DNA of 64,000 nt from Chelativorans sp. ZYF759 (GTDB lineage Bacteria > Pseudomonadota > Alphaproteobacteria > Rhizobiales > Rhizobiaceae). The notes under the pieces are model-generated. The model saw only the letters and a list, made by a program, of their open reading frames with translations. It had not been told where the DNA came from and searched no databases. The stretch is from contig NZ_WVVV01000001.1 of assembly GCF_012911015.1 (NCBI RefSeq), positions 248,001-312,000 on the forward strand. Reading direction: 5' to 3'. Below, one piece after another: positions 9,160 to 20,709 of the stretch. Positions within the stretch are counted from its first letter, which is position 1. Each line of letters begins with the position of its first letter. Made by a program: the position numbers and the translations under genes.

Positions 9160-9261
9160 GGAACAGCTGGAGCCGAAGGATGAGGGAATTCACGTGAACA
9201 CATACTTCCTACGAGTTCGTGGGCACATCCTGCGCACTCACCGCCCGGGCGCCGCGTGCCC

Positions 9262-11247
9262 ATGAGCAGTGAGCAGCAGTTACGGGAACTCGCGGCCAAC
9301 CGGATTGTCTTCGAGGGTATCGGACCCGAAATCGATGGCGGACGGTTCCCCGCGAAAGTCGCGATCAACGAGGTTTTCGTCGTCGAGGCCGACATATTCG
9401 GCGACGGCCATGATGTGATCGCCGCTGCCCTCGTCTGGCGCGCCGCGTCCGCTTCAGAGTGGACGGAAGAACCGATGAGGTTCCATGAAAACGATCGGTG
9501 GATCGGTCATGCGCGCTTTCCCGCCATGGGTTCTTATGAATTCTCCCTCATCGCCTGGCGCGATCTGTTTGCCACCTGGCGCAAGGACACCTCGAAGAAG
9601 GTGGCCGCGGGGCAGACGGTTTCGCTCGAAATCATCGAAGGTGTCGAGCTTGTCGAGATGGCCGCCTCGCACGCCGACCCGATCGATGCCGAAACGGCAG
9701 GCAGTCTGAAGAGGCTCCACAAGAAGCTCGCGACGAGCAAAGACGCGCAGGATCAACTCGCGATGCTCATGGCCGAGGAGACCTTCACGCTGATGGCGCG
9801 GGGCGGGGTTCGCACCAACCTGTCGCGCTACGAGCGCGATCTTCCCGTCGAGGTCGACAGCGAACTTGCTGCCTTCGGCGCCTGGTATGAGCTCATGCCA
9901 CGGTCGCAAGGTCCCGACGGCCGGCACGGCACCTTCGACGATGTCATCCAGCGGTTGCCCTATGTGCGCGATCTCGGCTTCGACATCCTCTATTTCACCC
10001 CCATCCACCCGATCGGCAGGACCAACCGCAAGGGGCCCAACAACACGCTCGTTGCCGGCCCCGAGGATCCGGGCAGTCCCTATGCCATCGGCTCGCAGGA
10101 GGGCGGGCATGACGCGATCCATCCCGAACTCGGCAGCTTCGAGGATTTCGCGCGACTGGTCTCGGCGGCCCGGGAACATGGGCTGGAGATCGCCCTCGAC
10201 TTTGCCATCCAGTGCGCGCCCGACCACCCATGGATCAAGGAACACCCCGAGTGGTTCGACTGGCGGCCCGACGGCACGATCAAGTTCGCCGAGAACCCGC
10301 CCAAGAAATACGAGGACATCGTCAACGTCCATTTCTACCGCGATGCACTGCCGTCGATCTGGTACGCGCTCCGCGACATCGTGCTGTTCTGGGTCGACAA
10401 GGGCGTGAAGGTTTTCCGCGTCGACAATCCCCACACCAAGCCCTTCCCTTTCTGGGAGTGGATGATTGGCGAGGTCCGCGCCAAGCACCCGGATACCATC
10501 TTCCTTGCAGAGGCCTTCACCCGCCCCAAGGTGATGAAGCGGCTGGCAAAGGTCGGCTTCAACCAGTCCTACAGCTATTTCACCTGGCGTAACGAGAAGC
10601 AGGAACTCATCGAGTACCTCACCGAACTGACCCAGGAAGAATGCCGCCACTACATGCGGCCGAACTTCTTTCCCAACACGCCCGACATCAACCCCTTCTT
10701 CCTGCAGGGGAGCGGGCGTCCGGGTTTCCGCATCCGGCTCGTTCTCGCAGCAACGCTTGCGGGCAGCTACGGCATCTACAACGGCTTCGAGATCTGCGAC
10801 GCCGCTCCGGTGCCCGGCAAGGAGGAATATCTCAACTCCGAAAAGTACCAGTTGCGGCAATGGGATATGGATGCTCCGGGGAACATCAAGGACGACATCC
10901 GGCTGATCAACGGACTCCGGCGCACGCGGCCCGCGCTGAAGGCCTTCTCCTCGCTCAGGTTTCACAACGCCTGGAATGACAAGGTGCTCTACTACGCCAA
11001 GAGCGACCCGGCCCACGACGACTATCTTCTCTTCCACGTCCTGCTCGATCCTCACCACGCACAGGAATGCGAGTTCGAAGTCCCTCTGTGGGAATTCGGC
11101 CTCCCGGACGATGCCTCGATCGAAGTTCAGGACCTCATCCACGGCAACCATTTCACCTGGCACGGCAAGACCCAGTCGCTCACGCTTGAGCCACAGGACC
11201 GGCCCTATGCGATCTGGCGCCTTATCCCCCCGGGAGCTCCGCGATGA
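9262..11247 (+). CDS. glgE: Alpha-1,4-glucan:maltose-1-phosphate maltosyltransferase GlgE
   Basis: GlgE (GH13_3) extends alpha-1,4-glucan using maltose-1-phosphate made by the TreS-Mak fusion encoded next. The 661-residue product has the GlgE N-terminal domain, then YFTPIHPIGRTNRKG, PPKKYEDIVNVHF and the catalytic residues VFRVDNPHTKP (nucleophile Asp388), FLAEAFTRP (acid/base Glu417) and NTPDINP (Asp475). These fall close to the Streptomyces positions 394, 423 and 480. Start choice is uncertain: GTG at 9256 and ATG at 9262 are in frame and neither has a clear ribosome-binding site; I took the ATG. The stop overlaps the treS-mak start as ATGA. No glgA or glgC is present in the window, so GlgE may be the main glucan-polymerising activity of this locus. 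Confidence 0.94.
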   Translation: MSSEQQLRELAANRIVFEGIGPEIDGGRFPAKVAINEVFVVEADIFGDGHDVIAAALVWRAASASEWTEEPMRFHENDRWIGHARFPAMGSYEFSLIAWRDLFATWRKDTSKKVAAGQTVSLEIIEGVELVEMAASHADPIDAETAGSLKRLHKKLATSKDAQDQLAMLMAEETFTLMARGGVRTNLSRYERDLPVEVDSELAAFGAWYELMPRSQGPDGRHGTFDDVIQRLPYVRDLGFDILYFTPIHPIGRTNRKGPNNTLVAGPEDPGSPYAIGSQEGGHDAIHPELGSFEDFARLVSAAREHGLEIALDFAIQCAPDHPWIKEHPEWFDWRPDGTIKFAENPPKKYEDIVNVHFYRDALPSIWYALRDIVLFWVDKGVKVFRVDNPHTKPFPFWEWMIGEVRAKHPDTIFLAEAFTRPKVMKRLAKVGFNQSYSYFTWRNEKQELIEYLTELTQEECRHYMRPNFFPNTPDINPFFLQGSGRPGFRIRLVLAATLAGSYGIYNGFEICDAAPVPGKEEYLNSEKYQLRQWDMDAPGNIKDDIRLINGLRRTRPALKAFSSLRFHNAWNDKVLYYAKSDPAHDDYLLFHVLLDPHHAQECEFEVPLWEFGLPDDASIEVQDLIHGNHFTWHGKTQSLTLEPQDRPYAIWRLIPPGAPR

Positions 11248-14200
11248 AACACGTCTCCCAGCCGGTCGATGGCATGATCGATCGAAGCCAGCTCGAATGG
11301 TACAAGGATGCGATCATCTACCAGCTGCATGTGAAGGCGTTCCAGGACGCCAACAATGACGGTATCGGCGATTTCGCCGGCCTCATGAAGCGGCTCGACT
11401 ACATTCAGGAACTGGGAGTCACCGCGATCTGGCTCCTACCCTTCTATCCCTCGCCGCTGCGCGATGACGGCTACGACATCGCCGATTTCAAATCGATCAA
11501 CCCTTCCTACGGATCGATGAAGGATTTCCGCGCCTTCGTGGCCGAAGCGCACCGGCGCGGCTTGCGCGTCATCACGGAGCTGGTGATCAACCACACCTCC
11601 GACCAGCATCCCTGGTTCCAGCGCGCCCGCAGCGCCAAGAAGGGCTCCGCGGCCCGCGACTATTATGTGTGGAGCGATACGGACGCGAAATTCCCGGAAA
11701 CCCGCATCATCTTCCTGGACACCGAAACGTCCAACTGGACCTGGGACCCGGTGGCAGAGCAGTTCTTCTGGCACCGCTTCTATTCGCACCAGCCCGACCT
11801 GAATTTCGACAATCCGCAAGTGCTCAAGGAGGTGCTGAAGGTCATGCACCACTGGCTGGGTATGGGCGTGGACGGGCTGCGGCTCGATGCCATCCCCTAT
11901 CTCGTCGAACGCGAAGGCACCAACAACGAGAACCTGCCGGAGACACACGAGATCCTGAAGAAGATCCGTACCGATCTCGATGCGCATTACGACGACAGGA
12001 TGCTGCTCGCCGAGGCCAACCAGTGGCCCGAGGACACCCGGCCCTATTTCGGCGAAGGCGACGAATGCCACATGGGCTTCCACTTCCCGCTGATGCCGCG
12101 CATGTACATGGCGCTGGCCCAGGAGGACCGGCACCCCATCACCGACATCATCCGCCAGACGCCGGAGATTCCCGAAAGCTGCCAGTGGGGCATTTTCCTG
12201 CGCAACCATGACGAGCTGACTCTCGAAATGGTGACGGATACGGAGCGCGACTATCTGTGGCGCACCTATGCCGAGGATTCGCGTGCCCGCATCAATCTCG
12301 GCATACGCCGCAGGCTCGCACCGCTGATGCAGAACGACCGGCGCAAGATCGAGCTGATGAACTCGCTTCTGATGTCGATGCCCGGCACCCCCATCGTCTA
12401 TTACGGCGACGAACTCGGCATGGGCGACAATTACTATCTGGGCGATCGCGACGGCGTCCGCACGCCGATGCAGTGGTCGCCTGACCTCAATGCGGGCTTC
12501 TCGCGCGCCAAGCCGCAGCAGCTCTACCTGCCGGTCATCCTCGACCCGATCTACGGCTACCAGGCCGTCAATGCGGAGAGCCAGGATACCGATCCTTCCT
12601 CGCTCCTCAACTGGATGCGGCGGCTCATCGCCGTGCGCAAGCAGCATCTCGCCTTCGGGCGCGGCACCATGACGATGCTCTATCCGCAGAATCGCAAGGT
12701 GCTTGCCTATGTGCGCGAATATGAGGGCGACAGGATACTGTGCGTGGCGAACCTGTCGCGTTCGGCGCAGGCGGTGGAGCTTGACCTTGCCAAATGGAAA
12801 GGCACCGTGCCGCTCGAACTGAGCGGGCGTTCGCCCTTTCCGCCCGTCGGCGACCTGCCCTACATGGTCACCCTGCCGGCATATGGTTTCTACTGGTTCC
12901 TGCTCGCCGACGAGACCGAGGCGCCGACCTGGCATCAGCATTTCCCCGAGGTGCTACCGGAATTCATCACGATGACGGCACGCGATGGGCGCCTGTCGAC
13001 CGCCCTTGGCGGGCGCGAGGGACGGCAACTTGAGCAGGAGAGCCTGCCGCTGTTCCTGTCACGCCAGAGATGGTTTGCCGGCAAAGACAAGGAGATTCGC
13101 AGTGCCCGCCTTCGCCCTCTCGGCGAGCTGGGCGACGGCCAGCACATGCTCACGGCCTGCGATGTCGAGTTCGAAGGCGGCCAGCAGACCTATTTTCTGC
13201 CGCTTTCGGCCAAATGGGGCGAAGAGAACATCGCGTTCGGGTCGCCCACCCTGTCCTACACGCTCGCCAAATTGCGGCGCGGTCCTCGTATGGGCGCTCT
13301 GGTCGATGCCACGCAGGATCAGAATTTTGCGCAGCTGCTCCTGACGGGGATTGCGGAAAACACCGAGATCGACGTGGCGGACGGCAAGGTGGTCCACCTG
13401 CGCAACGCCGATCCCGCGGCGTTCGAGCGCGCGGGAGAGCCTCGCCCGGTGGCGGTCGAGCAAAGCAATGTCTCCATCGTGTTCGGCGACAGCGTCATCA
13501 TGAAGGTCTATCGCCGGCTGCGCCCTGGCGCCCAGCCGGAAGTCGAGATGGCACGCTTCCTGACCAATGAGGGCGGGTTCGCCAACATGCCGGCCTATCT
13601 CGGCGCCGTCGAGCACCGCGGCAAGGATGGGACGACGGTTCTGGCCGTCGCTTTCTCCTTCGTGCGCAACCAGGGCGATCTGTGGGATGCGTTGCTCGCC
13701 GCCCTCCAGCGCGACTTTGACAATGCCGATCTCGGCGGCGGCGAATTGTCGGGCAATGAACAGGACGAAAAGCCCTTCGCCTACGATCTCACCATGGGTG
13801 AAATCCTCGGAAGGCGCACGGCCGAGATGCACCGCGCCTTGGCCGTGGAGACCGACGATCCCGACTTCGCCCTCGAAAAGACCGCCTCTGAGGATCTCGA
13901 GGGCTGGGTCGCGGCCGCGCAGGCGGAAGTCGAGGAGATGCTGGGCGCGCTGGAAGAGGCGACCGCCACGCTCGACGGAGAGGCGGCCGCGCTTGCCGAC
14001 GCCGTGCTGGAAAGGCGCGACAGGCTCAAGGCGCGCATCAATGCCTGTCGCGGCCTTGAGCCGTCTGGCGGGCGCACCCGCATCCATGGCGACTACCATC
14101 TGGGCCAGCTGCTCGTCGCGCAGAACGATGTCTACATCATCGATTTCGAAGGCGAGCCGCGGCGCAGCCTGGAAGAGCGCCGTGAAAAGACGACCCCGCT

Positions 14201-14540
14201 ACGCGATGTCGCCGGCATGCTGCGCTCCATTGATTATGTGGCCGCCGCTTCCGTGCGCCAGCAGGCGCAGATGTTGCCCGGCCAGGAAGACCGCGCTGCC
14301 GAGCGCGCGGCCCGTTGGCGCTGGCAGACGATCGAGCAGTTCCTGGCAGCCTACCGGGAGACGATCTCGGGGAGTCGCGTCGCGACGACCGATGCCGACT
14401 TCGAGCGGGCCGTGCTCGATCTCTTCCTGATCCAGAAGGCGGCCTACGAGATCCTCTACGAATTGTCGAACCGTCCGAGCTGGGTCGACATCCCGCTGGC
14501 GGGGCTCCTGGAACTGATAGCCGATGAGGCTCAGGCATGA
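11244..14540 (+). CDS. treS: Trehalose synthase/maltokinase fusion (TreS-Mak)
   Basis: This 1098-residue bifunctional protein interconverts trehalose and maltose and phosphorylates maltose to maltose-1-phosphate for GlgE. Residues 1 to about 550 are the GH13 TreS domain: [12 protein letters not shown] (nucleophile Asp215), [11 protein letters not shown] (Glu257) and [10 protein letters not shown] (Asp323). Residues from about 600 to the end form the maltokinase domain: [20 protein letters not shown], then [11 protein letters not shown] (His948-Asp950) and IIDFEGEP (Asp967), the aminoglycoside-kinase-like catalytic and metal sites. Such fusions are common in proteobacteria, whereas actinobacteria have separate TreS and Mak (Pep2). 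It overlaps glgE and glgB by 4 bases each, so all three are translationally coupled. Confidence 0.95.
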   Translation: MKHVSQPVDGMIDRSQLEWYKDAIIYQLHVKAFQDANNDGIGDFAGLMKRLDYIQELGVTAIWLLPFYPSPLRDDGYDIADFKSINPSYGSMKDFRAFVAEAHRRGLRVITELVINHTSDQHPWFQRARSAKKGSAARDYYVWSDTDAKFPETRIIFLDTETSNWTWDPVAEQFFWHRFYSHQPDLNFDNPQVLKEVLKVMHHWLGMGVDGLRLDAIPYLVEREGTNNENLPETHEILKKIRTDLDAHYDDRMLLAEANQWPEDTRPYFGEGDECHMGFHFPLMPRMYMALAQEDRHPITDIIRQTPEIPESCQWGIFLRNHDELTLEMVTDTERDYLWRTYAEDSRARINLGIRRRLAPLMQNDRRKIELMNSLLMSMPGTPIVYYGDELGMGDNYYLGDRDGVRTPMQWSPDLNAGFSRAKPQQLYLPVILDPIYGYQAVNAESQDTDPSSLLNWMRRLIAVRKQHLAFGRGTMTMLYPQNRKVLAYVREYEGDRILCVANLSRSAQAVELDLAKWKGTVPLELSGRSPFPPVGDLPYMVTLPAYGFYWFLLADETEAPTWHQHFPEVLPEFITMTARDGRLSTALGGREGRQLEQESLPLFLSRQRWFAGKDKEIRSARLRPLGELGDGQHMLTACDVEFEGGQQTYFLPLSAKWGEENIAFGSPTLSYTLAKLRRGPRMGALVDATQDQNFAQLLLTGIAENTEIDVADGKVVHLRNADPAAFERAGEPRPVAVEQSNVSIVFGDSVIMKVYRRLRPGAQPEVEMARFLTNEGGFANMPAYLGAVEHRGKDGTTVLAVAFSFVRNQGDLWDALLAALQRDFDNADLGGGELSGNEQDEKPFAYDLTMGEILGRRTAEMHRALAVETDDPDFALEKTASEDLEGWVAAAQAEVEEMLGALEEATATLDGEAAALADAVLERRDRLKARINACRGLEPSGGRTRIHGDYHLGQLLVAQNDVYIIDFEGEPRRSLEERREKTTPLRDVAGMLRSIDYVAAASVRQQAQMLPGQEDRAAERAARWRWQTIEQFLAAYRETISGSRVATTDADFERAVLDLFLIQKAAYEILYELSNRPSWVDIPLAGLLELIADEAQA

Positions 14541-16744
14541 ACGCCTTTCCCGACGATTTCCCACTGGCCGAAGAGGCCCTCGCCATCGTGCGGGGGAGGC
14601 ACGGCAACCCGTTCGCCGTGCTCGGCATGCATGGCGGGAGTGGTGACCCCCTGCGCGTAAATGTCTTCGCGCCGGCCGCCGCGAGCGTAACAGTCCTGCG
14701 CAAGCCCGGCGACGAAAAGGTCGTGGAACTGGCCCGGGTCCATCCCGAAGGCTTCTTTTCCGGCATCGTGCCCGACGAGACCGAACGCTTCTCCTACCGC
14801 CTGCGTCTCGAATCCGGCCCGGAAAGCTGGATCGTCGAGGACCCTTACGCCTTCGGCCCCGTATTGGGCGATCTCGACGAGCATCTGTTCGCCGAAGGCA
14901 AACATCTCGATCTCTACCGGCGCCTGGGCTCGCATCCCGTCACCCATGAGGGCGTGGAAGGGGTGGCCTTTGCCGTCTGGGCGCCCAACGCGCGCCGCGT
15001 GAGCGTGGTCGGCAACTTCAACGCCTGGGACGGACGCCGGCACCCGATGCGCCGCCGGCTCGGTGGCGGCATCTGGGAACTCTTCATCCCCGGCCTGCCG
15101 CAAGGCGAGATCTACAAATACGAAATCGTCGGCGTCCACGGCGAGGTGCTGCCGCTGAAGGCCGACCCCGTCTCGCAGGCGCACGAAAACCCGCCGGCCA
15201 CCGCCTCGGTCGTCTCCGGTGAACCGCGACATGACTGGCAGGATGACGACTGGCTTGCAGGCCGGCCCGATCGCCAGCGCATCGACGCACCGATCTCCAT
15301 CTACGAGCTGCATCTCGGCAGTTGGAGACGTAGCGCCGATGGGGACGTGCTCGACTACGAGGAGATCGCCGATCACCTCATTCCGTACATTCAGGAGATG
15401 GGCTTCACCCATGTCGAGCTGCTGCCGGTGACCGAACATCCGTTTTCGGGCTCATGGGGCTACCAGCCCATCGGCCTGTTCGCACCCACGCGGCGCTTCG
15501 GTCCGCCCGAAGCCTTCGCAAGCTTCGTGGACCGCCTCCACGCCGCCGGCATCGGCGTCATGGTGGACTGGGTCCCCGCCCATTTTCCCTCCGACGCCCA
15601 TGGTCTGGTCCATTTCGATGGGACCGCGCTCTACGAGCACGAGGACCCTCGGCTCGGTTTTCACCAGGACTGGAACACGCTCATCTACAATTTCGGGCGG
15701 ATCGAGGTTTCCAACTTCCTCCAGGCGAGTGCGCTCTACTGGATCGACCAGTTCCACATCGACGGACTGCGGGTCGATGCGGTGGCCTCGATGCTCTATC
15801 TCGACTACAGCCGCAATCCCGGCGAATGGATCCCGAACCGGTATGGCGGCAATCAGAACCTCGATGCCATCGAGTTCCTGCAGCAGACCAACACCCGTAT
15901 TGCCGAACGCCATCCCGGCGCATTGGCCATCGCCGAGGAATCGACCGCATTCCCGGGTGTGAGCCGGCCGGTGCAGGAGGGCGGCCTCGGTTTCCATTTC
16001 AAATGGAACATGGGCTGGATGCACGACACGCTCGAATATATGAGCCGCGACCCGATCCACCGTCGCCATCACCATCACCAGATGACCTTCGGCATGGTCT
16101 ATGCCTTCTCGGAGAATTTCGTGCTGCCGCTGTCCCATGACGAGGTGGTGCACGGGAAAGGTTCGCTGATCGGCAAGATGCCGGGTGACCGATGGCAGAA
16201 ATTCGCCAATCTGCGTGCCTATTACACCTTCATGTGGGCCCATCCGGGCAAGAAACTCCTCTTCATGGGCGGTGAGTTCGCCCAGGATCGGGAGTGGAAC
16301 CACGACCAGTCGCTCGACTGGCATCTTCTCGATGATCCGATGCATGCCGGGGTGAAGGAACTGGTGCGGGAACTGAACCGCCTCTATCGCGAATGGCCGG
16401 CCCTGCACGAACTGGACTGCGAACCAGCCGGTTTCGAGTGGATCGAATCCAACGACAGCGAAAACAGCGTCTTTTCCTTCCTGCGCCGCGGCCGTGGCGA
16501 TGCCAGCCCCGTCCTCGTCGTCTGCAATCTCACGCCGATCGTTCGCCACGGCTACCGCCTCGGCGTGCCGGTCGAAGGACCGTGGCGCACGGTGCTGAAC
16601 TCGGATGACCCCTCCTATGGGGGATCGGGCGTCGGCAATGGCGAGGCGATACCCGCGCAACCGGTTGGCTGGCACGGGCGTTCACAGTCGATCGAACTTG
16701 ATCTGCCGCCTCTCGGCGCATTGCTTCTCGTACCTGAAAGCTGA
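14537..16744 (+). CDS. glgB: 1,4-alpha-glucan branching enzyme GlgB
   Basis: GlgB introduces alpha-1,6 branches into the glucan made by GlgE. The 735 residues are typical. An N-terminal domain is followed by a CBM48 domain ([20 protein letters not shown]) and a GH13_9 catalytic domain with [46 protein letters not shown] (nucleophile), [15 protein letters not shown] (acid/base) and [15 protein letters not shown]. The ATG overlaps the treS-mak stop (ATGA), and the stop lies 4 bp before the glgX ATG. Position within the glgE operon supports the GlgE pathway, in which branched alpha-glucan is made from trehalose. Confidence 0.97.
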   Translation: MNAFPDDFPLAEEALAIVRGRHGNPFAVLGMHGGSGDPLRVNVFAPAAASVTVLRKPGDEKVVELARVHPEGFFSGIVPDETERFSYRLRLESGPESWIVEDPYAFGPVLGDLDEHLFAEGKHLDLYRRLGSHPVTHEGVEGVAFAVWAPNARRVSVVGNFNAWDGRRHPMRRRLGGGIWELFIPGLPQGEIYKYEIVGVHGEVLPLKADPVSQAHENPPATASVVSGEPRHDWQDDDWLAGRPDRQRIDAPISIYELHLGSWRRSADGDVLDYEEIADHLIPYIQEMGFTHVELLPVTEHPFSGSWGYQPIGLFAPTRRFGPPEAFASFVDRLHAAGIGVMVDWVPAHFPSDAHGLVHFDGTALYEHEDPRLGFHQDWNTLIYNFGRIEVSNFLQASALYWIDQFHIDGLRVDAVASMLYLDYSRNPGEWIPNRYGGNQNLDAIEFLQQTNTRIAERHPGALAIAEESTAFPGVSRPVQEGGLGFHFKWNMGWMHDTLEYMSRDPIHRRHHHHQMTFGMVYAFSENFVLPLSHDEVVHGKGSLIGKMPGDRWQKFANLRAYYTFMWAHPGKKLLFMGGEFAQDREWNHDQSLDWHLLDDPMHAGVKELVRELNRLYREWPALHELDCEPAGFEWIESNDSENSVFSFLRRGRGDASPVLVVCNLTPIVRHGYRLGVPVEGPWRTVLNSDDPSYGGSGVGNGEAIPAQPVGWHGRSQSIELDLPPLGALLLVPES

Positions 16745-16748
16745 CCCC

Positions 16749-18839
16749 ATGAATCGGACACGACGCATTCTGCCGGGCTCTCCCCACCCGCTCGGCGCCA
16801 ATTGGGATGGGTCGGGTGTCAATTTCGCTCTCTTCTCCGCCCACGCAACTAAGGTCGAACTCTGCCTGTTCGACGCCTCGGGTCGGCGCGAGATCGAGCG
16901 TGTCGAACTGCCCGAATACACCCACGAGGTCTGGCACGCCTATCTGCCGGACATCCGGCCCGGCCAGCTCTACGGCTACCGGGTCCACGGACCCTACGCG
17001 CCCGAAGAAGGCCACCGTTTCAACCCCAACAAGCTGTTGCTCGATCCTTATGCGCGTGAACTGCGCGGCGACATACGCTGGCACGACTCCGTCTTCGGCT
17101 ATCGGCTGGGACACAACAGGGCCGACCTTTCCTACGACCGGCGCAATTCGGCCTTCGTCATGCCGAAATGCGTGGTGGTCGATCCGGCCGTCACCTGGGG
17201 CAACGACATCGCACCACGCCGCCCCTGGTCGCAGTCGATCATCTACGAAGCCCATGTGAAGGGCATGACGGCGCTGCGCGAGGATCTTCCGCCACAGCTG
17301 CGCGGCACTTTCGAGGGCCTCGCCGATCCACGCGTCATCGATCACCTTGTGAAGCTCGGCGTCACGGCCATCGAGCTCCTGCCGGTGCAGGCGTTCTTCG
17401 ACGACCGGCACCTGATCGAGAAGGGTCTCACCAATTTCTGGGGCTACAACACGATCGGCTTTTTCGCTCCCGCCACCCGCTATATCTCGCCCGGCGCCGA
17501 CATCCACGAGTTCAAGCTGATGGTGCGCCGGCTGCACGAAGCGGGCATCGAGGTGATCCTCGACGTGGTCTACAATCATACCGCCGAGGGCAACGAGATG
17601 GGCCCGACGCTATCCTTCCGCGGCATCGACAATGCCAGCTACTACATACTGGGCGACGACCCGCGCTATTATTTCGACACGACCGGCTGCGGCAACACCA
17701 TCAATCTGCGCAACCAGCGCGTCCTTCAGATGGTGATGGATTCGCTGCGCTACTGGGTTGAGGAATGCCATGTCGACGGCTTCCGTTTCGATCTGGCCTC
17801 CTCGCTCGGCCGCGACCGGGACACTTTCGACCAGAATGCCGTGTTCCTCGATGCGGTACGTCAGGACCCGGTCCTGTCCTCGGTCAAGCTGATCGCGGAG
17901 CCTTGGGATACCGGTCCCGATGGCTACCAGCTCGGCAACTTCCCACCTGGCTGGGCGGAGTGGAACGATCAGTACCGCGATACCGTACGCGGTTTCTGGC
18001 GCGGCGATGACGGCTGCACACCCGTGATCGCCGGCAAGCTGCTCGGCAATGCCGCGCGCTTCGACAAGCGCGGCCGCCGTCCCTGGGCAAGCGTCAACTT
18101 CGTCACGGCACATGACGGCTTCACCCTCATGGACGTGGTCAGCTACATGGACAAGCACAACGAGAGCAATGGCGAAGATAACCGCGACGGGCACTCCCAC
18201 AATGTCAGCCACAATTGGGGTGTTGAAGGCCCGACCGACGACGAGGGCGTGCTTGAGTTTCGCGATCGGATGCGGCGCAATCTGATCGCCACCACGCTGC
18301 TCTCGCAGGGCCTGCCGATGCTTCTGATGGGCGACGAGGTCGGGCGCACCCAGAATGGAAACAACAACGGCTACTGCCATGACGACGAAATCAACTGGCT
18401 GCCGTGGGCGGGCCATTCCGAGCGCAATGCCGCCTTCATGGAGTTCGTGCGAACGGTCATCAGAATACGCCAGACACGTCCGCTCTTCCGGCAGCGCAAC
18501 TTCGTCCATGGGACACCACAAGAAAACGGTTCGAAGGACGTCGCCTGGCTGAGACCAGACGGCGCCGACATGGAGCAGGAGAACTGGGACGATCCCCAGT
18601 TCCGGTCGCTTGCCCTCATTCTCGGAGGGCCCGATGCCGCCGCTCTGGTCTTGCTCAACGCAGGCGAAGACGATGTGGAGTTCACGCTGCCGGCGGGACC
18701 CTTTTCGTCCTGGCGGCTGTTGATCGACAGCGCGCGCGGTTACGCGGATGCCGGCTACGGCGAAACGATACAGGGCAAGATCAGCGTGCCCGGCCGATCG
18801 ATGCTGGTCGCGGAGAGCGTCGATGACAGGCAGCGCTGA
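16749..18839 (+). CDS. glgX: Glycogen debranching enzyme GlgX
   Basis: GlgX is an isoamylase-type GH13_11 enzyme that removes short alpha-1,6 branches and releases malto-oligosaccharides for TreY and MalQ. The 696 residues include a CBM48-like N-terminus (SPHPLGANWDGSGVNFALFS), GYRVHGPYAPEEGHRFNPNK, GYNTIGFFAPATRY, VDGFRFDLASSLGRD (nucleophile), LIAEPWDTGPDGYQLGNFPP (acid/base) and NFVTAHDGFTLMDVVSY. The start MNRTRRILPGSPHP at 16749 was chosen over upstream in-frame codons that overlap glgB. The 3' end overlaps treZ by 17 bp. Confidence 0.96.
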   Translation: MNRTRRILPGSPHPLGANWDGSGVNFALFSAHATKVELCLFDASGRREIERVELPEYTHEVWHAYLPDIRPGQLYGYRVHGPYAPEEGHRFNPNKLLLDPYARELRGDIRWHDSVFGYRLGHNRADLSYDRRNSAFVMPKCVVVDPAVTWGNDIAPRRPWSQSIIYEAHVKGMTALREDLPPQLRGTFEGLADPRVIDHLVKLGVTAIELLPVQAFFDDRHLIEKGLTNFWGYNTIGFFAPATRYISPGADIHEFKLMVRRLHEAGIEVILDVVYNHTAEGNEMGPTLSFRGIDNASYYILGDDPRYYFDTTGCGNTINLRNQRVLQMVMDSLRYWVEECHVDGFRFDLASSLGRDRDTFDQNAVFLDAVRQDPVLSSVKLIAEPWDTGPDGYQLGNFPPGWAEWNDQYRDTVRGFWRGDDGCTPVIAGKLLGNAARFDKRGRRPWASVNFVTAHDGFTLMDVVSYMDKHNESNGEDNRDGHSHNVSHNWGVEGPTDDEGVLEFRDRMRRNLIATTLLSQGLPMLLMGDEVGRTQNGNNNGYCHDDEINWLPWAGHSERNAAFMEFVRTVIRIRQTRPLFRQRNFVHGTPQENGSKDVAWLRPDGADMEQENWDDPQFRSLALILGGPDAAALVLLNAGEDDVEFTLPAGPFSSWRLLIDSARGYADAGYGETIQGKISVPGRSMLVAESVDDRQR

Positions 18840-20649
18840 GGACCAGGCCCGCGTCTTCGCGCGAAGCTGGGGCGCGGAAATCACGCGCCCGGGAGAGGTG
18901 CGCTTCCGCATCTGGGCGCCCGGACAAGACGAGCTTGCCATCCTGATCGATGGTGTCTCACGGGCGATGAGGCGTGACCCCGAGGGCTGGTTCGAACTTC
19001 ACGCCGAGGGCGTGTCTGCCGGTTCCGCCTATCAGTACCTTCTTGCCGACGGCATGGCCGTGCCCGACCCCGCCTCGCGTCTTCAAGGCGGGGACGTCCA
19101 TGGCCCGTCCGTGGTCGTCGACCCCGCCCGCTATCGCTGGCGCAACAACGGCTGGACTGGCAGGCCGTGGGAAGAAGCCGTCATCTACGAGCTGCATCTC
19201 GGCACGTTCACCGAGGAGGGTACCTTTCGTGCGGCATCCGAACGCCTGGCCAGCCTCGCCGAGCTCGGTATCACGGCGATCGAGCTGATGCCCGTCGCGC
19301 AGTTTTCCGGCAACCGGGGCTGGGGTTATGACGGCGTGCTTCTCTATGCGCCGCACCCCGCCTACGGCACACCGGACGACATGAAAGCCTTCATTGACGC
19401 CGCGCACGATCATGGGCTGATGGTCCTGCTCGACGTGGTCTACAATCATTTCGGCCCGGACGGGAATTATCTCAACGCCTATGCTCCGGACTTCTTTCAC
19501 CCCGAACGACATACGCCCTGGGGCGCGGCCATCGCCTATGAGCGCCAGCCCGTCCGGGATTTCTTCATCGAGAATGCGCTCTACTGGCTGGAGGAGTTCC
19601 AGCTCGACGGCCTGCGTTTCGACGCGATCGACAACATCGTGGACGAGAGTTCCGACCCGGAGCTGATGGTGGAGATCGCCCGGCGTATCCGGTCCAGGTT
19701 TCCCGACCGCCATATCCATCTCACCACCGAGGACAACCGCAACATCACGCGGCTCCACGAGCGTGGCGCCGATGGCGAGGTGGTCCTTCATACCGGCGAA
19801 TGGAACGACGACATGCACAACGTGCTGCATGTCATCGCGACGGGCGAAGTCGATGGCTACTATGCCGATTTCGCCGATGATGTCTGGGCCAAGCTCGGCC
19901 GTGCGCTCGCTGAAGGCTTCGCCTACCAGGGAGATGTGTCCCCCCACGTGGGCAAGGCGCGGGGAACGCCATCCGCCCATCTGCCGCCCACGGCCTTCAT
20001 CGACTTCCTTCAGAACCACGACCAGACCGGCAACCGCGCGCTGGGCGAACGGCTCACCCGGCTGGCCGATCCGCGCACGCTCGAACTGATGTCCGCGATG
20101 CTGCTCCTGTCTCCCCACATTCCCCTCCTCTTCATGGGCGAGGAACATGGCGACGAGCAGCCCTTCTTCTTCTTCACCGATTTCCAGGGCGACCTCGCCA
20201 GGGCGGTGCGCGACGGGCGTCGCCGCGAGTTCGCGTCCTTTGCATCCTTTGCCGGCAGCGAAGAGGAAATTCCCGACCCCAACGACCCGCAGACCTTTAT
20301 GTCCAGCCGCCCCGACTGGAGCACCGGTTCCACTGATACGGGCCGCCGGTTTCTGGCACGCACGCGTCAGCTCCTGTCGCTGCGGCATGAGAGGATCGTG
20401 CCGCTGCTTCGCCAAGCCGCGCCTGCGGCGGGAAAGGTGCTGATGGCCGAGGATGGAGCCGTAGCGGTCGACTGGAGATTCGGGTCCGCCACACTGTCGT
20501 TGCGCGTCAATCTGTCGGACCAGGAACGAACGCTTCCCGCTGCCCCCGGCGAAGTGATCTGGGCCGACCCGCCCGTCGGGTCGGATACGGATGCGCGGGG
20601 AAGGTCTTCCCGCGCCTCCATCCTCCTCACGGTGTCGGAGACGAGCTAG
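18823..20649 (+). CDS. treZ: Malto-oligosyltrehalose trehalohydrolase TreZ
   Basis: TreZ (GH13_10) cleaves maltooligosyl-trehalose to free trehalose, completing the TreY reaction. The product is 608 residues from the ATG at 18823, which has GGAGAG six bases upstream. It has an N-terminal CBM48-like domain (GEVRFRIWAPGQDELAIL), YELHLGTFTEEGTFRAA, IELMPVAQFSGNRGWGYDGV, LDGLRFDAIDNIVDES (nucleophile), HLTTEDNRNITRL (acid/base) and DFLQNHDQTGNRALGERL. It is encoded in the GlgE operon although its partner treY is on the opposite strand, so both arms must be expressed for the TreYZ route. Confidence 0.95.
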   Translation: MTGSAEDQARVFARSWGAEITRPGEVRFRIWAPGQDELAILIDGVSRAMRRDPEGWFELHAEGVSAGSAYQYLLADGMAVPDPASRLQGGDVHGPSVVVDPARYRWRNNGWTGRPWEEAVIYELHLGTFTEEGTFRAASERLASLAELGITAIELMPVAQFSGNRGWGYDGVLLYAPHPAYGTPDDMKAFIDAAHDHGLMVLLDVVYNHFGPDGNYLNAYAPDFFHPERHTPWGAAIAYERQPVRDFFIENALYWLEEFQLDGLRFDAIDNIVDESSDPELMVEIARRIRSRFPDRHIHLTTEDNRNITRLHERGADGEVVLHTGEWNDDMHNVLHVIATGEVDGYYADFADDVWAKLGRALAEGFAYQGDVSPHVGKARGTPSAHLPPTAFIDFLQNHDQTGNRALGERLTRLADPRTLELMSAMLLLSPHIPLLFMGEEHGDEQPFFFFTDFQGDLARAVRDGRRREFASFASFAGSEEEIPDPNDPQTFMSSRPDWSTGSTDTGRRFLARTRQLLSLRHERIVPLLRQAAPAAGKVLMAEDGAVAVDWRFGSATLSLRVNLSDQERTLPAAPGEVIWADPPVGSDTDARGRSSRASILLTVSETS

Positions 20650-20709
20650 CGAGAACAAAAACGAGTTCACGCGGTTAGAGCGACACAGCAGCAACGGGAG
20701 CGCCCGGAC